DNA from: an uncultured bacterium
GTDB taxonomy: Bacteria > Bacillota > Clostridia > Oscillospirales > Oscillospiraceae
Direction: 5' to 3'
Assembly (NCBI GenBank): GCA_905214155.1
Contig: CAJMLC010000065.1
Span: 1-9,869 of the forward strand
Length of the DNA: 9,869 nt
Shown: positions 6,900 through 9,869 of the stretch, one piece after another
How positions within the stretch are numbered: the first letter of the stretch is position 1
How the letters are laid out: every line of letters starts with the position of its first letter
Notes under the pieces: generated by a model
The model's database searches: none
What the model saw: the letters and a program-made list of their open reading frames with translations, nothing else
What the model was told of the DNA's origin: nothing
Program-made: the position numbers and the translations under genes

Positions 6900-7284
6900 A
6901 GCACAGGGAAAGAGCGCGGAGGCAGCGCAGAGACTCCTGGAAGAGGCGCTTCGTATTCAGGAGGCTGGCGCGTGCGCGATCCTTGTGGAAGGTGTGCCGG
7001 AAATCGTTGGTAAGCTGATCACGAACAAGCTGAGTATCCCGGTTCTTGGTATCGGCGCAGGCTCGTTTACGGATGGACAGCTGCTGATTTATGCAGACAT
7101 GGTTGGATATTACGATAACTTTACACCGAAATTCGTGAAAAAATATGCAGAGGTCGGAAAGCTGCTGGAACAGGCGTTTACAGAATATGTTGCAGAGGTC
7201 CGTGCTGGTCAGTTCCCAATCGATGGTGTCCATACCTATAAGATCAGCGAAGAGGAACGAAATAAAATCGAAAATTTGCTATAA
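6814..7284 (+). pseudogene. panB: C-terminal half of ketopantoate hydroxymethyltransferase
   Basis: From about 6814, in the frame one base on from the leuC reading, the translation is clearly PanB: GHIGLTPQ, GGYKAQGKS, ILVEGVPE with the catalytic-base glutamate, and IPVLGIGAG, then a normal C-terminus at TAA 7282-7284. PanB makes ketopantoate from 2-oxoisovalerate and methylene-tetrahydrofolate for pantothenate and CoA. Complete PanB has about 265-280 residues; the first 120 or so, with the metal and substrate ligands of the first half of the barrel, are absent. No start codon with a ribosome binding site belongs to this part. Upstream in the same frame the sequence is leuC. The gene is a remnant unless the join is an assembly fault. 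Confidence 0.85.
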
Positions 7285-7393
7285 TGCTGCGCACGAGCCC
7301 AGGAAATGACTGCTTTTCATAGCTGCGTAGGTGGCGTACTGCGCAGCACCCAAAGATCCTTCTCATCCATTCTAATCGGCTCAAAATAGGCGC

Positions 7394-7443
7394 AAAAAGG
7401 CGGGCCGGGGCTCGGGAGAGCCGCCGGTCCGCTGAATTTTTTT
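7394..7443. terminator. Bidirectional terminator between panB and the AraC-type gene
   Basis: A long GC-rich hairpin: GCGG, a mismatch, CCGG, a one-base bulge, then GGCTC closing on a four-base loop, all paired with 7400-7413. Seven T residues follow on the + strand (7437-7443). Five A residues precede it (7394-7398), giving TTTTT on the - strand. It serves two convergent genes. Confidence 0.85.
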
Positions 7444-7502
7444 CTGCGATCCGTTGCTGCGCGAATCCGATGTACGGTTTGACCGCGGGTGCAGCCGCTG
7501 CG

Positions 7503-8001
7503 CTACATGGTGGGCTGGACGGAGGAATTATTTTTGCGGTATTCGGTGGGGGAACACTGCATGAACTTGCGGAAGACCTCGGAATAATAGCTCGAGCCGC
7601 TGAAGCCGACGCTGCCCGCGATCTCGGTGACGGAGAGGTCGCTGCTGCACAGGAGCGGGAGGCTCTTCTGGATGCGGTAGTGCAGCAGGAAATCGAACGG
7701 CGTCTGGTGCATGGAGGCCTTGAACAGACGACAGAATTCGCTCTTGCTCGTATGACAGGCCGCGGCCATCTCGTCGAGCGTGATGGGCTCGCCGCAATGT
7801 TCATAGATGAAGGAGAGCGCCTTTTTCACGCGCTGGATGAGCTTGCTCTCGCCCTGCGTGGAGGCGGTGGCGGCCTGCGCGGTGTACTGCTGGTAGATCA
7901 GCGACCAGATCGCGTTGAGGATGCTCTTGATGGTGAGCTCATAACAGACCTCGCGGCTGGTATAATGCTGCTTGAGCTGCGCGACCTGAAGGTCGATGTC
8001 C
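7503..8001 (-). pseudogene. AraC-family transcriptional regulator, N-terminally truncated
   Basis: The C-terminal part of an AraC/XylS-type regulator, read from about 8001 down to the stop at 7503-7505. It contains a helical linker (REVCYELTIKSILNAIWSL) and both helix-turn-helix units: ITLDEMAAACHTSKSEFCRL, then LSVTEIAGSVGFSGSSYYSE, ending FRKFMQCSPTEYRK. The DNA-binding domain is intact. The N-terminal sensing domain, usually a cupin of about 150 residues, is missing. Upstream of about 8001 the same frame is low-complexity Arg-rich shadow sequence. There the opposite strand becomes an enoate-reductase fragment. No start codon with a ribosome binding site precedes the conserved part. A strong terminator lies beyond the stop. 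It is most likely a broken gene. Its former target is unknown. Confidence 0.8.
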
Positions 8002-8002
8002 G

Positions 8003-8407
8003 GCTGAACAGCTCGGCGGCGAGCTGAAGTTCCGCAGCACCGAGATCGCCCCGAAGAACGACCGCGACATCTCCATCCTCGAGATGCTGCCCGAGATCTG
8101 AGCGGATCAGGACGTGTTCTGCAAAGACGTGATGCTGGCGACGCTGCGCGCCAACGGCGTCCACATGCACCCCGGCTGCCGCGTCGAGGGCATCGAAGCG
8201 GACGGCGTCCGCGCATACGACATGGCGGCGGAAAAAGAGATCTTCCTCCCGGCTGACACCGTGATCCTCGCGGGCGGCCTGCGGTCGAACGCGGAAGACG
8301 CCTTCCAGGATGCGGCCTATCCGGTTATCCGCGTGGGCGACGCGATCCGTGCGGGCAAGATCCATGCCGCAATTTACACAGCGTATTGTGCGGCACGCTC
8401 TTTGTAA
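8003..8407 (+). pseudogene. Remnant of an enoate reductase/NADH:flavin oxidoreductase-like flavoprotein
   Basis: In one frame, AEQLGGELKF recalls the end of the first dinucleotide-binding fold of 2-enoate reductase/BaiCD-type proteins. It jumps directly to DISILEMLPEI, the second nucleotide-binding fold. In intact relatives roughly 130-150 residues separate these. An in-frame TGA at 8099-8101 interrupts the sequence, which then resumes ADQDVFCKDVMLATLRANGV and runs to a normal C-terminus with LAGGLRSN and VGDAIRAGKIHAAIYTAY, the closing FAD-binding motif, ending at TAA 8405-8407. The N-terminal TIM-barrel (FMN and 4Fe-4S) is absent. Such enzymes reduce the double bond of 2-enoates in anaerobes. 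Truncation, internal deletion and stop make this a pseudogene. An ATG at 8150 or similar could only give a functionless tail. Confidence 0.72.
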
Positions 8408-8527
8408 ATAAGACAGGCTCCATTCCGGCGGCTGGCCCTTGTTGTGACCTCTGAAACATCCCCTTCTCAGTTTACAGCCTTCCTCTACCTTCTAATTTTT
8501 TGCCCCTTGCCGCCGGAACGAAACATC

Positions 8528-8562
8528 AGATCAGCCCCCTCATCTGAGGGGGCTGATCTTTT
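8528..8562 (+). terminator. Rho-independent terminator
   Basis: AGATCAGCCCCCTC pairs perfectly with its complement to 8559, closing on a four-base ATCT loop and followed by TTTT. It lies 120 bases after the enoate-reductase remnant and just before the promoter of the surface-protein gene, so it insulates the two. Confidence 0.85.
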
Positions 8563-8594
8563 ATTACAATCCGGTAAAATCGTGATGGAACAGA

Positions 8595-8623
8595 TTGACT
8601 TTCCTGCCAAGTTTGCGTATACT
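8595..8623 (+). promoter_or_regulatory. Near-consensus sigma-A promoter of the SLH protein gene
   Basis: TTGACT at 8595-8600 and TATACT at 8618-8623 with a 17-base spacer: five of six matches in each box. The expected transcript start is near 8630, giving a leader of about 45 bases before the chosen start codon. Confidence 0.8.
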
Positions 8624-8641
8624 TAAAAACATGAAAATAGG

Positions 8642-8659
8642 TCAACTATACGCAGTTGA
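8642..8659. repeat. Inverted repeat next to the ribosome binding site
   Basis: TCAACT-ATACGC-AGTTGA can form a six-pair hairpin in the leader, ending directly against the GGAGG of the surface-protein gene. It could be an operator or modulate translation initiation. The stem is short, so its role is uncertain. Confidence 0.3.
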
Positions 8660-8674
8660 GGAGGGATGCGCAGA

Positions 8675-9724
8675 ATGCTTCGAAAAAGAGCGGCGCTGCT
8701 GCTCGTCATAGCGATGGTGCTGGCGATGATGGCCCCTGTGATGGCGGCCGGGACGCCGACGGTAAAGATCGAGGCGCCGGAGAGTGTCCGCGCCGGCGAA
8801 ACGTTCGAGGTCCGCGTCGTGATCGAGAACAATCCGGGATTGAATGCGGTGCAGTTCACGGTCGGTTACGACCAGAAAACGCTGCGTTGCGACGCGTGCA
8901 GCACCGGTTCCGTCCTGCGTGGAACGCTGAGCGCGACGAACGCGGACGGAAAGGACGGCGCGGTGCTGGCGGCGGCGAGCGTGAATCCCGCCGAGGACGA
9001 CGGGACGCTTGGTGTGCTGAAGTTCACGGCGCTGGCCGACGGCGACCCGAAGCTGACGCTGCGGGACACGGTATTCGTCAATGCGGACTCCGACGAGATC
9101 GAAGTGACGGTCACGGCCACGGGGACGACGCCGGGGCAGACCGACGACAAGACCACGGACAAGCCCTTCACCGACACGGACGGCAGCTTTGCCGAGGACG
9201 CGATCCAGGAAGCGGCCGATCTGGGGCTGATCCTGGGATACAACGGCAAATACCGGCCAAACGACCGGATGACGCGCGGCGAATGCGTGACCATCCTGTA
9301 CCGGGCGATGGGTTCGCCCAAGGTCGAACAGGCCGCGACGTTCACCGACCTGACGCACGACTATTACCGAGACGCGATCGCCTGGGCAGAGCAGACGGGC
9401 ATGGTCAAGGGCGTAGGCAACGGGAAATTCAACCCCGGCGGCGAAGTGACGCGCGCACAGCTGGCGACCATCCTGTACCGGATGGCGGGCAGCGAGAGCG
9501 GGATGGAGCTGCTGCTGGCGGGGATCTATGACCGGACGTTCACCGACGCGGCCGACATCCCGGCCTACGCGCGGGCGGCGGTCTATTGGGCAGTGTATCA
9601 CGAGATCTGGTGCGGGACGGACAGTCTCGAGACCGGGACGACGCTGGCCCCGCGGGAGCCCGCGACACGGGCGCAGATCGCCGTGATGATCACGCGGTAT
9701 CTGGAACAGTTCTCCGTAAAATGA
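8675..9724 (+). CDS. Secreted cohesin-like protein with three SLH repeats
   Basis: A 349-residue surface protein. Residues 1-25 are a signal peptide (Arg/Lys start, hydrophobic core, APVMAA). Residues 28-145 look like a cohesin-type beta sandwich: VKIEAPESVRAGETFEVRVV, then NAVQFTVGYD and LGVLKFTALADG. A Thr/Asp-rich linker follows (about 145-162). Then come three SLH units: about 161-205 (FTDTDGSFAEDAIQEAADLG, TRGECVTILYRAM), 222-270 (FTDLTHDYYRDAIAWAEQTG, TRAQLATILYRMA) and 288-345 (FTDAADIPAYARAAVYWAVY, TRAQIAVMITRYL). SLH domains hold proteins to pyruvylated cell-wall polymer; cohesins bind dockerins. An in-frame ATG at 8666 abuts the AGGAGGG sequence, so the ATG at 8675, about ten bases from it, is the better start. 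It has its own promoter and stands alone. The protein might display a dockerin enzyme, or the cohesin fold may be only structural. Confidence 0.87.
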   Translation: MLRKRAALLLVIAMVLAMMAPVMAAGTPTVKIEAPESVRAGETFEVRVVIENNPGLNAVQFTVGYDQKTLRCDACSTGSVLRGTLSATNADGKDGAVLAAASVNPAEDDGTLGVLKFTALADGDPKLTLRDTVFVNADSDEIEVTVTATGTTPGQTDDKTTDKPFTDTDGSFAEDAIQEAADLGLILGYNGKYRPNDRMTRGECVTILYRAMGSPKVEQAATFTDLTHDYYRDAIAWAEQTGMVKGVGNGKFNPGGEVTRAQLATILYRMAGSESGMELLLAGIYDRTFTDAADIPAYARAAVYWAVYHEIWCGTDSLETGTTLAPREPATRAQIAVMITRYLEQFSVK

Positions 9725-9737
9725 TCGGAAAATCGAG

Positions 9738-9867
9738 CTTTCCCCCATGGGGGAAAGTCGTTTCTGTGGAACAGAAACGAAGGGGGATGACAATCCCTCA
9801 GTCAGCTTCGCTGACAAATGCCTGCGGGCATTCCGGGGCGCGGCTCTGATATGCCACCGGCATATCA
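9738..9867. repeat. Cluster of six consecutive hairpins (REP/MITE-like element)
   Basis: Downstream of the SLH gene, six inverted repeats follow one another almost without gaps. They are 9738-9757 (CTTTCCCCC palindrome), 9758-9780 (ten pairs, loop GGA), 9782-9799 (seven pairs, one wobble), 9801-9815 (GTCAGC, loop TTC), 9817-9832 (AATGCC, loop TGCG) and 9847-9867 (TGATATGCC, loop ACC). The first may serve as the terminator of the surface-protein gene, although no T run follows. No convincing gene lies across the element, and it may continue past the window edge. The tight series of unrelated stems suggests a dispersed intergenic repeat or a structured RNA. Confidence 0.65.
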
Positions 9868-9869
9868 TT

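Noticed and set aside
7285..7348. Inverted repeat TGCTGCGCA/TGCGCAGCA 46 bases apart after panB
   Set aside because: Nine-base arms with a long spacer and no transposase or flanking duplication; the nearby stronger hairpin at 7400-7432 explains termination.
7470..8027. Open reading on the + strand (185 codons) opposite the AraC remnant
   Set aside because: Antisense of both AraC helix-turn-helix units; no recognisable domain or ribosome binding site.
8642..9868. Open reading on the - strand (408 codons) opposite the SLH protein
   Set aside because: Arg-rich shadow with no motif; the + strand protein has a signal peptide, SLH repeats, promoter and ribosome binding site.
1..9869. CRISPR array, tRNA, rRNA, riboswitch or complete insertion sequence
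   Set aside because: No regularly spaced direct repeats, cloverleaf sequence, conserved riboswitch core or transposase motif was seen on either strand.

Overview
The window looks like a GC-rich chromosome segment from a gut-type anaerobic Clostridium relative, probably Oscillospiraceae-like. This is inferred from strong AGGAGG-type ribosome binding sites, GC-biased codon use, many iron-sulfur and flavin oxidoreductases, a cohesin/SLH surface protein and DUF523. The exact taxon cannot be read from the sequence. No rRNA, tRNA, CRISPR array or recognisable transposase gene was seen.

Positions 1-3844 hold a redox and transport block on the + strand. It contains the last codons of a PyrK/FNR-like NAD(P)H:flavin electron-transfer subunit, an iron-sulfur protein with one [2Fe-2S] and two [4Fe-4S] motifs, and a fumarate-reductase/succinate-dehydrogenase-type flavoprotein. 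After a 170-base gap comes a short membrane carrier of the aspartate:alanine exchanger (AAE) family, the family that includes the succinate exporter SucE. The simplest reading is a soluble NAD(P)H-dependent fumarate (or other 2-enoate) reductase followed by a dicarboxylate carrier, closed by a strong terminator. The coupling and the substrates are inference.

Positions 3845-4837 carry a small two-gene operon with its own extended -10 promoter: a MutX/MTH1-like Nudix hydrolase and a DUF523 protein, joined by an ATGA stop/start overlap. Positions 4838-5169 contain no gene I can support.

Positions 5170-8407 are a disturbed region, noticeably more AT-rich between about 5200 and 7300. A TetR-type regulator (- strand) diverges from a leuC-like gene that has a good promoter. 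The leuC reading breaks off near codon 231-236 and changes frame directly into the C-terminal half of panB. A bidirectional terminator separates panB from a convergent AraC-type regulator that has lost its N-terminal part. The AraC remnant abuts a fragment of an enoate-reductase-like flavoprotein (opposite strand) with an internal deletion and an in-frame stop. Thus several abrupt gene-to-gene joins lie within about 1.3 kb. They are either real deletion scars or assembly artefacts.

Positions 8408-9869 hold a terminator, a near-consensus promoter and a secreted protein with a cohesin-like module and three SLH repeats. The window ends in six consecutive small hairpins within 130 bases, a compact repeat-like element that codes for nothing obvious.
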